Below are positions 8,942 through 17,825 of a DNA stretch of 64,000 nucleotides, one piece after another (within the stretch, counting starts at the first letter, position 1; each line of letters begins with the position of its first letter). The notes beneath the pieces are model-generated. The model was not told where the DNA came from and ran no database searches. It worked only from the letters and a program-made list of their open reading frames with translations. Origin of the DNA: LBZV01 sp000993855 (lineage in GTDB: Bacteria; Patescibacteriota; Microgenomatia; Curtissbacterales; GWA2-41-24); assembly GCA_964492425.1 (NCBI GenBank), contig CAZBKB010000001.1, forward strand, positions 39,104 to 103,103. The letters are read 5' to 3'. The translations under genes were made by a program, and so were the position numbers.

Positions 8942-9685
8942 ATGACTACAAATCTGCCTGAATTTAACAAGAAACTGGAAACTGGAAACAGGAAACAGAA
9001 AATTGGTTTTCAGAGTTTAAGGTTTCCGGTTTATTGTTTAAAGTTATCCCCTGCTTTTTCACTCATTGAGCTTATGGTGGTAATCTCACTATTTACTTTA
9101 GTCGCTGTTGTGGTAAGTGTTTCGTATATAGGATTTCAGGGACGTGAAGAAGTAAAAAGTGCTGCATTGCAGGTTAAAAATGATTTGAGGTTTGCGCAGA
9201 ATAAAGCGCTTACAGGAGACAAGGTTACTAATTCGCCCTCTCCTGCCGGATGTCAGACAACAACTGCAACTGTAACCGCGGCGGATGTTTTAGTAGGCTG
9301 GTATGTAAAATTTGATAGAACAAGCGGGAACAATACGAGTTACCAGATTGTTGGTGATTGTTTTTCCGGCGGCTATGAAAAAAAATTCGGTGCGATTACT
9401 TATAGATTACCCAGTGATGTAGTAATTTCTACGATTACTGTTGGAGGTGTGGGGGTGGATGTTGCGAACGTCCTGTTTCGGCCTTTGGATTTGGGTGTTT
9501 CTTTCCATGACTTTAATGCGACTACAACTACCCTGCCAAATGATGTTGATTTTATTGATAATATACTTGGTTCTTTGGTGCACAAAATATCAGGATCTGA
9601 GGTTGTCATATCACTTCAGTCTTCGGGCGGTACTTATAATATAAAAGTTAACCAATTCGGGAATATTGAGGAAGTCAAGATATGA
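8942..9685 (+). CDS. Type IV pseudopilin, GspH/FimT-like
   Basis: Class III signal AFSLIELMVVISLF followed by the amphipathic helix and a 180-residue globular domain. The residue before the cut is Ala instead of Gly. The leader is oddly long (38 residues) and its DNA is made of near-repeats of GAAACTGGAAACAGG, as if a short tandem repeat expanded into the start of the gene; no better start is seen downstream. Stop overlaps the next gene's ATG (ATGA). Confidence 0.8.
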   Translation: MTTNLPEFNKKLETGNRKQKIGFQSLRFPVYCLKLSPAFSLIELMVVISLFTLVAVVVSVSYIGFQGREEVKSAALQVKNDLRFAQNKALTGDKVTNSPSPAGCQTTTATVTAADVLVGWYVKFDRTSGNNTSYQIVGDCFSGGYEKKFGAITYRLPSDVVISTITVGGVGVDVANVLFRPLDLGVSFHDFNATTTTLPNDVDFIDNILGSLVHKISGSEVVISLQSSGGTYNIKVNQFGNIEEVKI

Positions 9686-10173
9686 AATATCAAGCTGGCC
9701 AATCGTTAATTGAAGTGTTGATTGCGTTTGCGGTGACTGTTGTTATTGGAGTTGGGCTTATCTCTGCCAGCCTTGTGACGCAGCGAGCAGCAACATCTGC
9801 AAGGAACAATGCGCAAGCAACAAAGCTTGCCCAGCAATATGTAGAGCAGATTAGGATAATTCGTGATGTTAGGGGTTATAATTATATTAATACCTTTAAT
9901 CCTGCTTGTTATAGAATAGAGACTTATGGCAATCTTGATCCCAGTGCTTGGACATTTCAGCTTGTAACCGTGACTAACGCCTGCTCTGCAAGTTTAGATA
10001 ATGGTGAGGTTGTGAACATACCTGAATTCAAGGCGACTTTTTATCGTGACTTCGATTTATCTGCAGATTCTCTCGGCAAAAGGACAGTGACTGTTACAGT
10101 TTCCTGGTTTGAGGGAGTAAATACACGGCTGGTTGAACTTGAAAGTACCATATCCAACTGGCCGACCAATTAG
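9682..10173 (+). CDS. Type IV pseudopilin, PilV/GspI-like
   Basis: 163 residues with the short leader MKYQAGQ and processing site before SLIEVLIAFAV. The following helix with AQQYVEQIRIIRD is typical of minor pilins. Overlaps the previous gene by 4 bases. Probably part of the priming tip of the pilus; minor pilins usually act as a set, and three are encoded in a row here. Confidence 0.8.
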   Translation: MKYQAGQSLIEVLIAFAVTVVIGVGLISASLVTQRAATSARNNAQATKLAQQYVEQIRIIRDVRGYNYINTFNPACYRIETYGNLDPSAWTFQLVTVTNACSASLDNGEVVNIPEFKATFYRDFDLSADSLGKRTVTVTVSWFEGVNTRLVELESTISNWPTN

Positions 10174-10187
10174 TTAGACTTTATTTT

Positions 10188-10838
10188 ATGTATATAAACC
10201 GGAATAATCATTACAGGTTTAAATCTACACGTTCTGGCTTTACATTGGTTGAGTTTTTAATAGTAATTGGGATTCTCGCGCTTTCTATTGGATCGATACT
10301 TCTTTTGTTGACTTCCGTTATCAAAGGAACAAATCAGACAAACATCTCTGCGGAAGTAAAACAGAATGGGCAGGTTGCTCTTGATTCCATTGAGAGGCAA
10401 ATTAGGGGGGCTGTAAGTGTGGATGAAATGGCGCAATCCTTGTTGACAAGTTATGGGTCATCTCCTAGCATTAATAGTGGAATAATGGTAACGCAAAATT
10501 CCGGAAATAATTTGTATATTATTTGCGTTAACAGTTATACAGTTCCAGGTAGCCCGGAGCAAAATAGAAATGGTTGGATTGGAATCGCAAGTGGTACTTC
10601 TCCTCCTGCTGTGCGAGGCGATTATCAAGCGCTAACCAATACGGATTTAATTTCTGGTGTGAATATTGTTTGTGCAGTGAATTTGAGTAAAGCGTTACAG
10701 GTTCATACAACTGGGACTTCTACCAGGGGTGTGACTTTATATTTTGCAGCGCAACAGGCCATCAACGCTCCAGCAAGAGCGGATTTTTTGGCAGAAGCCC
10801 AGTTTAAAACTACAATTGCGCTTCGGGATTATAACTAG
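10188..10838 (+). CDS. Type IV pseudopilin, PilW/GspJ-like
   Basis: 216 residues. Leader of about 19 residues ends at G before FTLVEFLIVIGILAL; the helix continues VALDSIERQIRGAV as in GspJ/PilW. Third of three consecutive minor pilins, 14 bases after the previous stop. Followed by 114 non-coding bases before the PilX-like gene. Confidence 0.8.
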   Translation: MYINRNNHYRFKSTRSGFTLVEFLIVIGILALSIGSILLLLTSVIKGTNQTNISAEVKQNGQVALDSIERQIRGAVSVDEMAQSLLTSYGSSPSINSGIMVTQNSGNNLYIICVNSYTVPGSPEQNRNGWIGIASGTSPPAVRGDYQALTNTDLISGVNIVCAVNLSKALQVHTTGTSTRGVTLYFAAQQAINAPARADFLAEAQFKTTIALRDYN

Positions 10839-10952
10839 AGATAACTATATTTGCTAGCCGGCTGGTAATTATATTCATAGGTTGTTTGAGCACTCATTGT
10901 TTTTAAATTGACATAATTATTTCTTTGTGCGTAAACTGGGATAGGGTCTGCT

Positions 10953-11795
10953 ATGATTGTTAAGCGAAAATCCGGTCAAATTCTTGTACTTGTGCTTCTT
11001 GTGGTGGTTGTGGCGCTTGCTGTTGGATTGTCTGCTGCTTCACGAAACCTGGTTAATCTAAAGTCTTCCACACAAGCAGAACAATCGCAAAGGGCATTTA
11101 CTGCCGCAGAAGGCGGAGTTGAGGATGTTTTGTCCAAGATACCTGCTGTCAGTGATGTTATTCTTACGGGTAATCCTACTACTGAATGTACAAAAGTTGA
11201 TACAACATCTGCAAATTGTACATTGCAGATATCAAATGGAGAGGGTAATGTGAAGGTGGTACAAAAGAAAGCATATGAGAGAAATGTGGAACTCGGTGAC
11301 GTTGCACAGGTAAATTTGGACTTATATACAGGAGATGTTACTATTGAATGGATAAAGACCGGAGATCTTGCCCAATCTACACTCGAGTTTACATTCGTGT
11401 GTCAAAGTGTTAGTGGTACTTGTATGGGAGATGCAATGAGCGGTGGATATGGACAGCATCGTGAGTTTTACACGAATGGTGCAAGTATTCCTTCCGGTCA
11501 ATCAGGTGTGAGTAGTTGCACGGTAGCGACTGCTCCGTTTACATGCAAAAAGGTGTTTAACATTGCTGTTGCAAACGTAAAATTTTTGAGGATTAAGCCG
11601 TTTTGGAGCAGGACGACGGTTAACATAACACCGGGAAATGTGTCGGCCTTTCCTGTCCAAACGTATGAAATCACATCGACTGCGACAACCAATACGGGTG
11701 TTTCCAGAAAGGTTGAAGTTAGACGTGATGCGCTTCCACAGCTGCCAGCAATTTTTGATTATGTGTTATATTCTGGTGGAGATATAGAAAAATAG
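10953..11795 (+). CDS. PilX-like pilus-associated membrane protein
   Basis: 280 residues. N-terminal membrane helix (GQILVLVLLVVVVALAVGL) without a Glu5, then the PilX-type stretch AFTAAEGGVEDVL. Cysteines occur in pairs in the outer domain (CTKVDTTSANC; CQSVSGTC; CTVATAPFTC), suggesting disulfides outside the cell. Likely a minor component of the pilus tip complex. Confidence 0.65.
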   Translation: MIVKRKSGQILVLVLLVVVVALAVGLSAASRNLVNLKSSTQAEQSQRAFTAAEGGVEDVLSKIPAVSDVILTGNPTTECTKVDTTSANCTLQISNGEGNVKVVQKKAYERNVELGDVAQVNLDLYTGDVTIEWIKTGDLAQSTLEFTFVCQSVSGTCMGDAMSGGYGQHREFYTNGASIPSGQSGVSSCTVATAPFTCKKVFNIAVANVKFLRIKPFWSRTTVNITPGNVSAFPVQTYEITSTATTNTGVSRKVEVRRDALPQLPAIFDYVLYSGGDIEK

Positions 11796-11805
11796 GTTTT
11801 GTTAT

Positions 11806-12120
11806 ATGGATACTAAGATTAAAATTCTTTTAACTGTAATAGGATTGGCGGCAATCCTGGTTCCGGCGGCTTTACTGATAATTTTTTCCAAGAAGAGTGC
11901 AGACAATTCTACTGGTTCAGGTATTTCTGGTGGGAATAGGGAGTTGAGGCAGGATGCAGTTCAAAATGAACTTGACAATAACCCCTTAAAATCAGTAGTG
12001 GTATCGCCTTCACCGGTTGCGTCCCCGGTTGCAGTGTCTCCTAAACCCTCACCGACACCTTTGAGCGTCACGTTACCTGTTCCCCCTCTTGAGAGTACCC
12101 CTGGAAGCGGCGTAAACTAA
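11806..12120 (+). CDS. Small membrane-anchored protein with Pro/Ser-rich tail
   Basis: 104 residues: one N-terminal membrane helix (about 5-27), a short spacer, then a low-complexity tail rich in Pro, Ser and Val (SPSPVASPVAVSPKPSP). No known domain recognised. It sits between the PilX-like gene and pilM with 10 and 4 bases spacing, so it is probably co-transcribed with the pilus genes, perhaps as a periplasmic spacer or cell-wall-spanning anchor. Confidence 0.6.
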   Translation: MDTKIKILLTVIGLAAILVPAALLIIFSKKSADNSTGSGISGGNRELRQDAVQNELDNNPLKSVVVSPSPVASPVAVSPKPSPTPLSVTLPVPPLESTPGSGVN

Positions 12121-12124
12121 TATT

Positions 12125-13150
12125 ATGGCTGCCCTACCATTTGGCCTTGATATTGGCAGATCTTTTATTAAAGTTGTTCAGGTAAAAAGACATGGTGGTA
12201 AAAAGTTGCTGACATCTGTATTTAGTGCTGCTACGCCTTCTGGTGGTATGGTTACTGATTCTCCTATAGAACTCAAAAAAATTTCCGAATCTGTAAAGTC
12301 TGCAGTTTCACAAGCAAAGGTAGAAGGCAGACAATGTATTGTTTCTTTGATTGAATCTCAAACGGTAACAAGGCTTGTTCAGATGCCTAATTTGACTGAT
12401 AAAGAACTTGCGGCTGCTATTAATTATGAAGCCGATAAATATATTCCTTTGCCAATTAAAGAGGTAAATTTGCAATATAAAGTTGTTGTCAGGTATCCGA
12501 CTGGTATGGAAGCAGGAGGCAAAATGGATGTTCTTTTGGTCGCTGCGCCAAAGAGGGTTGTGGAAAAATATCTGATTGTGGTGCACGACTGCGGGTTGAA
12601 GCTTGCAGCTATTGAAACGGAGTCATCGGCTACCGCAAGAGCTTTGGCAAGCGGAGTTGAGGCGGCTGTTGTTATCGTTTCTTTTGGTAGCGCTTCTACC
12701 GAGGTTGTGGCTGTAAGGCAAGGCAGCGTTATATTTACCAGATCTATTCCAACTGGTGGTGATGCGCTAACTAGAGCTGTGATGGCCGAGTTTAATTTGC
12801 AGCACTCTCAGGCAGAACAATATAAACATTCTTACGGAATTTTAGAGAACCAGCTTGGAGGGAAGGTAGCAAGTGTACTAAAACCTGTCCTGGAAGTAAT
12901 TATTGCTGAGATTATAAGGGCTGTGGATTTTTCTAAAACTCATATGCTAGAAGCTCAGCTTGCCAGGATAATTATTGCAGGTGGTGGTGCTTATCTGCCC
13001 GGACTTAGCGAATTTGTTACACGCAGAACAAGTTTAGAAGTATCATTGGCTGACCCATGGGAGGAATTTGTAAAAGAAGGTTTGATTTTGAAGTTTCCCG
13101 GGCAAGGCGGGTTTTATACTACGGCGACGGGGCTTGCCGTGCGAGGATGA
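12125..13150 (+). CDS. pilM: Type IV pilus assembly ATPase-fold protein PilM
   Basis: 341 residues, actin-like fold: phosphate-1 motif FGLDIGRSFIKVVQV at the start, INYEADKYIPLP near residue 100 and the adenosine motif IIAGGGAYLPGL near 280. PilM is the cytoplasmic partner that binds the N-terminus of PilN. Correct neighbours follow (pilN, pilO). Confidence 0.9.
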   Translation: MAALPFGLDIGRSFIKVVQVKRHGGKKLLTSVFSAATPSGGMVTDSPIELKKISESVKSAVSQAKVEGRQCIVSLIESQTVTRLVQMPNLTDKELAAAINYEADKYIPLPIKEVNLQYKVVVRYPTGMEAGGKMDVLLVAAPKRVVEKYLIVVHDCGLKLAAIETESSATARALASGVEAAVVIVSFGSASTEVVAVRQGSVIFTRSIPTGGDALTRAVMAEFNLQHSQAEQYKHSYGILENQLGGKVASVLKPVLEVIIAEIIRAVDFSKTHMLEAQLARIIIAGGGAYLPGLSEFVTRRTSLEVSLADPWEEFVKEGLILKFPGQGGFYTTATGLAVRG

Positions 13151-13210
13151 AGCCTTGCCGGAAACGCTTTATTTTGCTAGGCTGAAGTAAAGCATTAGAT
13201 TTGGAGAATT

Positions 13211-13780
13211 ATGGCAGATATTAATTTATTACCAAGTGAGGAGCAAGCAAGCAGCCAACTTGTTTCGCTGCAAAAAAAACTGGCTGTTTTTTCTGTGTTT
13301 GTGCTGGTTGTCGCTGCCGCTTTTAGTGTTGCCACTCTCGTAATGTTTACAGCTGCCAAGGAGAAGGAAAATAGGTTAAATGAAAGAATTGGCGGTGCTG
13401 CAGCACAAGTGAATTCTCACCAGTTGGCAGAAGAGCTTTTGACTGTTGTGGATAAAAAAACAGATAGTGCTTCAAAAGCAATAGCGTCGAGGTTACTCTA
13501 TACAGAGGTTCTTAAAAAAACTGCGGAACTTATGCCAACAGGCATTGCTTTTGCCAACTTGAGTATAGATGGGGTTGAAATGAAGGCTAGTGCAACTGCT
13601 AACACAAGTGCAGATGTGGCAAAACTTGTTTCTTATTTTGTGACGACTGAAGAAGGGAAAAAGCTCTTTGCCAGTTTAAATATTGACTCATTAGCAACCG
13701 ATGTCGATGGTAAATATGCTTTTTCTGTGAGTATGAAAATGAATCAAGCTGCGGTTCAGGTGCCGCTTGAGGGGATATAG
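13211..13780 (+). CDS. pilN: PilN-like pilus alignment protein
   Basis: 189 residues. Starts ADINLLPSEEQ, containing the INLLP motif with which PilN docks into PilM, then one membrane helix (about 27-49) and a periplasmic ferredoxin-like domain. Located 60 bases after pilM and 2 bases before pilO. Confidence 0.85.
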   Translation: MADINLLPSEEQASSQLVSLQKKLAVFSVFVLVVAAAFSVATLVMFTAAKEKENRLNERIGGAAAQVNSHQLAEELLTVVDKKTDSASKAIASRLLYTEVLKKTAELMPTGIAFANLSIDGVEMKASATANTSADVAKLVSYFVTTEEGKKLFASLNIDSLATDVDGKYAFSVSMKMNQAAVQVPLEGI

Positions 13781-13782
13781 AT

Positions 13783-14625
13783 ATGGAAGTGCCTTCGATA
13801 TCTATTGCAAAGAGAACGGAAAAATCTTTTGATTTTTCAAAAGTGTTGATGTTTGGGCCGTCTGCTGTTGCTATTATCGTATCGATTATTATTGCAGTTT
13901 TTATAGTTTGGCCTAAGTTTAGCCAAGTACAACAACTGAAGGAATCTAATAAAACGCTGGATGAAACGGCGGTAAATTTGGAGAGTAAGGCTACAACTCT
14001 TTCTAAACTAGATCGAGACGAGCTTAAGGTTCAGCTTGCTGCTGCAGAACTGCTTTTACCATCCGATAAGGGTATTTTTACCTTTATCCGACAGGTTGAA
14101 GATGTCCGTAATACCTCTGGAGTAATAATTACGAATTTGAGTGTTGGATCTATTGGAGAGTTTTCTTCACAAACTAAAGCTGGAGGCTCTACCCCGGGAG
14201 GTGAGGGTGGTGCCCAATCAGCATCTCCAACAGCACCAGCTGTTCCTCCTACCCCCACAGGAGGTGATACCGCGGGTGTAGATCTGGGTGATGTGAGCAG
14301 AGTCAAAATGAACTTATCTGTGACAAGTGACTTTGACCAAATATTCAGGTTTTTGAATGAGATTTACTTGCTGCCCAGAGTTACTACAATAAGCGGATTA
14401 GATTTTACCCATGACAGGAGTGGGCTTATTAGTACAACAATGGAAATAAATTCGCTGTGGCAGGAGAGGCCAACCCAATTGGCCTCAGTTGAGGCGCCCT
14501 TGCCGGATCTGAGTAAAAGTGAAATTGCACTGCTTAAGAAGATAGAAAATGACGGTTCTGTGGGTACTCCTATTGAAATCCCTGATGTTCCAAGAGGCAA
14601 GGCAAATATTTTCGCAACTAACTAG
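13783..14625 (+). CDS. pilO: PilO-like pilus alignment protein
   Basis: 280 residues: cytoplasmic N-terminus, membrane helix at about 26-46, coiled-coil (QVQQLKESNKTLDETAVNL), and an outer ferredoxin-like domain split by a Gly/Pro/Ala-rich insert (residues 130-165). Pairs with PilN. Its 3' end overlaps the convergent trmD 3' end by 8 bases, so transcripts from both strands meet here. Confidence 0.75.
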   Translation: MEVPSISIAKRTEKSFDFSKVLMFGPSAVAIIVSIIIAVFIVWPKFSQVQQLKESNKTLDETAVNLESKATTLSKLDRDELKVQLAAAELLLPSDKGIFTFIRQVEDVRNTSGVIITNLSVGSIGEFSSQTKAGGSTPGGEGGAQSASPTAPAVPPTPTGGDTAGVDLGDVSRVKMNLSVTSDFDQIFRFLNEIYLLPRVTTISGLDFTHDRSGLISTTMEINSLWQERPTQLASVEAPLPDLSKSEIALLKKIENDGSVGTPIEIPDVPRGKANIFATN

Positions 14626-15292
14626 CCTTACTTTTCAAAAGCAATTCAGGTCTGTATTTTTTGGTTCTTTTAAATGACTCTTTTTTTCTCCAATTATTTA
14701 TTTCTTTATGGTTTCCGCTCAGGAGAACATGCGGCACTTTAAGCCCCTTGTATAGTCTGGGGCGTGTGTATTGCGGGTATTCAAGCAAACCCCTTTCAAA
14801 GGATTCATCAAGTGGAGAATGTGGATTAATTACGCCCGGAAGAAGTCGAACGGTTGAGTCGATAATTAGCATTGCAGGTATTTCGCCGCCTGTTGAGATG
14901 AAGTCACCCACCGATACAACCTCGTCAGTAAAATTTTCTACCCTAGCGTCGATACCTTCATAATGACCACAGATGATTGCAAGATTCTTCTTTTTCGAAT
15001 AGAGTTTGGACTTTTTCTGGGTAAACTTTTGCCCAGAAGCTGTAAGAAGGATGGTGTATGGTTTTGGCTGGATTGTGTTTAACGCTGATACAATGGGTTC
15101 AAGCATCATTACCATACCCTTCCCCCCTCCGTAAGTTTTGTCGTCTACTTGTTTATGGCGGCCTTTGGCATATTCTCTGATGTTTACAAGATTTATCGTC
15201 AAAATTCTTTTGTCGAGTGCTCTTTTTAGTATACTCTTTGAAAAAACGCCCTCAAATACTTCCGGGAATAAGGTTAGAATATGAACTGTCAC
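14618..15292 (-). CDS. trmD: tRNA (guanine-37-N1)-methyltransferase
   Basis: 224 residues with the TrmD trefoil-knot signatures: ILTLFPEVFEGVF, DDKTYGGGKGMVM, ICGHYEGIDARV, SVGDFISTGGEIPA and LPGV near 160. Uses S-adenosylmethionine to methylate G37 of tRNAs with CCN, CUN and CGG codons. In the common rpsP-khpA-trmD order; its ATG overlaps the khpA stop by 4 bases. Confidence 0.95.
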   Translation of the reverse strand: MTVHILTLFPEVFEGVFSKSILKRALDKRILTINLVNIREYAKGRHKQVDDKTYGGGKGMVMMLEPIVSALNTIQPKPYTILLTASGQKFTQKKSKLYSKKKNLAIICGHYEGIDARVENFTDEVVSVGDFISTGGEIPAMLIIDSTVRLLPGVINPHSPLDESFERGLLEYPQYTRPRLYKGLKVPHVLLSGNHKEINNWRKKESFKRTKKYRPELLLKSKAS

Positions 15293-15522
15293 AACTCCTG
15301 GACTTCGATATTGACGAATAGGCCTTCTTTTATGGCTCTAATTTTGACCAGGTTTTTGATGGCTTTGACCATTTTGCCACTCTTGCCTATGACTTTTGCT
15401 ATGTCATCTTTGGGAACGGAAACCAAAAATCGATAGTATTTGCCATCAACCTCTTTTTCTATTTTTATTTTTTTCAGGTCAGAAACTAATGGTTCCAGCA
15501 AAGTTTTAAGTAAATCTTCCAT
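15289..15522 (-). CDS. khpA: KH-domain RNA-binding protein KhpA
   Basis: 77 residues, a single KH domain with the GxxG loop visible as GKSG in IAKVIGKSGKMVKAI. Lies between rpsP and trmD as in many bacteria. KhpA usually pairs with KhpB and binds many RNAs; no khpB is in the window. Confidence 0.9.
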   Translation of the reverse strand: MEDLLKTLLEPLVSDLKKIKIEKEVDGKYYRFLVSVPKDDIAKVIGKSGKMVKAIKNLVKIRAIKEGLFVNIEVQEL

Positions 15523-15549
15523 ATGTCTGTGTTTTTGTGTCTGGTAAAG

Positions 15550-16026
15550 TTAATCTGATTTGTCTGGTTCGTGTTTTTCTACTTGAGTAGCTTGTGTGTT
15601 GTTATCTTTTATTTCTTGTACCTCTTCCTGCAGTTTGTTGGGTTGAGACTCTGTATTTGAGCCTTCTTGATTTTGATTCTCAACTTTTGCATTTTGGTTC
15701 TGGGCTGGTTGAGATTGTGCTTGCTGATTTGGCGTAGATACTGCAGGTTTGTCTTTTGTTTTTCTTTCTTTTTTTGGACGAGGAGGCAACTTGCCATTTT
15801 TTAGTATATATTTAACCGTTGGGCTCAGTTGTGCTCCATTTTTTTGCCAGTAAGAAATTCTGTCCTTTTTGAGGACAATCTGTTTTGTTGGTTCCAAGTT
15901 CGGGTTAATATTTCCTACTATTTCTAAAAATTTCCCGTCACGTTTAGACTTTTTGTCTTGAGCAACAACGCGGTATGTACGTTGATGTATTTTTCCAACT
16001 ATTGATAACCTTATTATTGTACTCAT
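15550..16026 (-). CDS. rpsP: 30S ribosomal protein S16 with long Gln/Glu-rich tail
   Basis: Residues 1-75 are S16 (STIIRLSIVGKIHQRTYRVV, then GNINPNLEP and RISYWQKNGAQLS). The remaining 80 residues are low-complexity, rich in Q, N, E and K (QQAQSQPAQNQNAK), so the protein is about twice the usual length. ATG at 16026 is chosen over an in-frame start at 16041 that adds 5 residues. Forms an operon with khpA and trmD. Confidence 0.93.
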   Translation of the reverse strand: MSTIIRLSIVGKIHQRTYRVVAQDKKSKRDGKFLEIVGNINPNLEPTKQIVLKKDRISYWQKNGAQLSPTVKYILKNGKLPPRPKKERKTKDKPAVSTPNQQAQSQPAQNQNAKVENQNQEGSNTESQPNKLQEEVQEIKDNNTQATQVEKHEPDKSD

Positions 16027-16066
16027 AATCTCAGGTAGCAATTATCTCAAAGTGTTTCATGTAATA

Positions 16067-16831
16067 TCAAGTTTTAACGTCAACTTTGGCAGACTTGATT
16101 TTTGCCAATGCATCTTGAGCCGCTTTTTGTGCTGCTTCCTGCTTATTTTTACCTACACCCTTTCCGAGAAGTTTAGTTTTTAAGTAAACACCCATTTCAA
16201 AGTTTCTTGCATGGTCGGGGCCCCAGGATGAGATTAAATTGTAACTTGGAGACTCGTGATACCTTTTCTGTAAGGCTTCCTGAAGCTTGGATTTATTGTC
16301 TATGACAGCGCTGATGATCAACTTTTTCCAGTTTAAGAGAATAGTTTTGGTTATGAACTGTTGCACGGGTTCTATGCCCTGATCCAAGTAAATTGCCCCT
16401 ATCAGGGCTTCGAATGTGTTTGCAAGAATTGATTTGTTTGTTCTTCCACCGGTATCTTCCTCTCCTTTTGAGAGGAGCAGGTAAGAACCTAAATTAAGAT
16501 CTTTGGCAAGGCTTGCTAAGGTCTCTGTTCTTACCAGGGCTGCCCTATATTGTGTTAATTCTCCTTCCGGACTTTGGGGCAGTTTTCCGAATAGATGCAT
16601 TGAGACGACGAGCGAAAGTACACTATCTCCAAGAAATTCCATGCGCTCGTTGGATTGGCCCTGGAAGTCTTTATGTTCGTTTAGGTACGATCGGTGAATG
16701 AAGGCATTTTTCAGCAAATTTTGGTCTTTGAACGAAATTGAAATTTTATCTTGAAGTTCGGTTAAATTTGGTTTTTGAAGCGATGAAACACTTTCGGGTT
16801 TAGATTGTCTTGTTGATGTTTTCATAAACAT
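16067..16831 (-). CDS. rnc: Ribonuclease III
   Basis: About 254 residues. Catalytic signature NERMEFLGDSVLSL (residues 60-73), second acidic site FEALIGAIYLDQG, then a dsRNA-binding domain (KSKLQEALQKRYHESPSY to KNKQEAAQKAAQDAL). Cuts double-stranded RNA, including rRNA precursors. The start overlaps the carrier-protein gene by about 30 bases (ATG at 16831 or 16825), which suggests translational coupling. Confidence 0.95.
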   Translation of the reverse strand: MFMKTSTRQSKPESVSSLQKPNLTELQDKISISFKDQNLLKNAFIHRSYLNEHKDFQGQSNERMEFLGDSVLSLVVSMHLFGKLPQSPEGELTQYRAALVRTETLASLAKDLNLGSYLLLSKGEEDTGGRTNKSILANTFEALIGAIYLDQGIEPVQQFITKTILLNWKKLIISAVIDNKSKLQEALQKRYHESPSYNLISSWGPDHARNFEMGVYLKTKLLGKGVGKNKQEAAQKAAQDALAKIKSAKVDVKT

Positions 16832-17051
16832 AGGCAACAAGGTCTGAAACTTTTACAAGGTCTGCTGCTTTCTCTTCTGGAATTTTTATGTCGTATTTGT
16901 ATTCTATAGCAGAAATAAGGTCATCAATTTCAAGGTCGGTTATATTCAGATCCTGATCAAGCTCCATATCTTCTTCTATGTTTTCATGCTCGATACCAAA
17001 TTGTTTTTCGATTATAGCCTTAATTTCTTCTAAAATTTCTGTGTCTGTCAT
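16800..17051 (-). CDS. Acyl-carrier-protein-like protein lacking the phosphopantetheine serine
   Basis: 83 residues with the ACP four-helix pattern (ILEEIKAIIEKQFGIE, then IEDDLISAIEYKYDIKIP). Where ACPs carry DSL with the Ser for 4'-phosphopantetheine, this reads LNITDLEIDDL, with no Ser nearby. Sits between nusB and rnc, the usual acpP-rnc order. Probably not an acyl carrier; perhaps a retained scaffold protein in a lineage without fatty acid synthesis. Function unknown. Confidence 0.7.
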   Translation of the reverse strand: MTDTEILEEIKAIIEKQFGIEHENIEEDMELDQDLNITDLEIDDLISAIEYKYDIKIPEEKAADLVKVSDLVAYVYENINKTI

Positions 17052-17090
17052 AATTAGTTTGTGGTTATTAGTTCATAGTTCTTGGATATT

Positions 17091-17462
17091 TTAACTTTTC
17101 AATTTAGTTTCGATTATAGAACCCAAAACACCGTTTATGAAGCTAGGAGAATTGTCTGTGCCATATTCTTTGGCAATTTCAACAGCCTCGTCCACTATTA
17201 CTTTATATGGTTCTTTCTGACCTTTGTAAAGAAGTTCCCATGTTGCAAGTCTTAGGATTGCTAAGTCTACCGGCGCAAGTTGTTGTATTGGCCATGACGG
17301 TGCGTTAATTTCAATTAATTTATCTATAGCTTTTAGATTTTGTGCAATCATACTTTCTGGAGAATTCTTGCCGGGCTTAGTGTTTTTTTGGAATGAATGG
17401 CTAAACAGTGTTTGCATAATTTTTACACGATTGAGATGTCGCGGATCATTTTTTACTTTCAT
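17091..17462 (-). CDS. nusB: Transcription antitermination factor NusB
   Basis: 123 residues, a little short. Shows IMQTLFSHSF, the helix with PVDLAILRLATWELL, then VIVDEAVEIAKEYG and SFINGVLGSI, all typical of NusB. Binds boxA RNA with S10 in rRNA antitermination. Its start overlaps the rpmF stop by 17 bases. Confidence 0.92.
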   Translation of the reverse strand: MKVKNDPRHLNRVKIMQTLFSHSFQKNTKPGKNSPESMIAQNLKAIDKLIEINAPSWPIQQLAPVDLAILRLATWELLYKGQKEPYKVIVDEAVEIAKEYGTDNSPSFINGVLGSIIETKLKS

Positions 17463-17631
17463 TATTAGTGTTTAGGGAGCCATAATCTCCACATTTTGGA
17501 CAGGCCTTGTGTGGAAGCCTGAGACTTTGACATTTTGTGCAAGTTACTGGCCTTGGCAAAGAAATTTTTTTTGTAGATTTTCTTGTTCTGGTTCTTGCTT
17601 TGGCGTGTCTCTTTTTTGGTAAAGGTGTCAT
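17446..17631 (-). CDS. rpmF: 50S ribosomal protein L32
   Basis: 61 residues. Basic N-terminus PLPKKRHAKARTRTRKS, then zinc-ribbon cysteines CTKC and CPKC. Complete and of normal length. Upstream DNA is low-complexity and contains a scaffold gap. Confidence 0.93.
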   Translation of the reverse strand: MTPLPKKRHAKARTRTRKSTKKISLPRPVTCTKCQSLRLPHKACPKCGDYGSLNTNNESKK

Positions 17632-17825
17632 GACCCCAAATTAAAATTTAAAAATAAATCTCAAAATGTACTTTTAGTATAAACAATTAACTGTAAACTG
17701 TGAACTATTAACATTTTAGGCTTTTTGGGAATATATCAANNNNNNNNNNCGGTAACAGGTTCTCCAAGATAGCAAAATTTAATTTTTGGGAATATATCAA
17801 ATTGACCGTGACTGGTCAAGGTAGG
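17632..17825. repeat. Intergenic region with scaffold gap and flanking 18-bp direct repeat
   Basis: No gene seen. Ten N at 17740-17749. TTTTTGGGAATATATCAA occurs just left of the gap (17722-17739) and again at 17783-17800, so the gap probably reflects a collapsed repeat. Left of it are short near-repeats of the AACTGTGAACT type (17689-17712). Confidence 0.6.
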
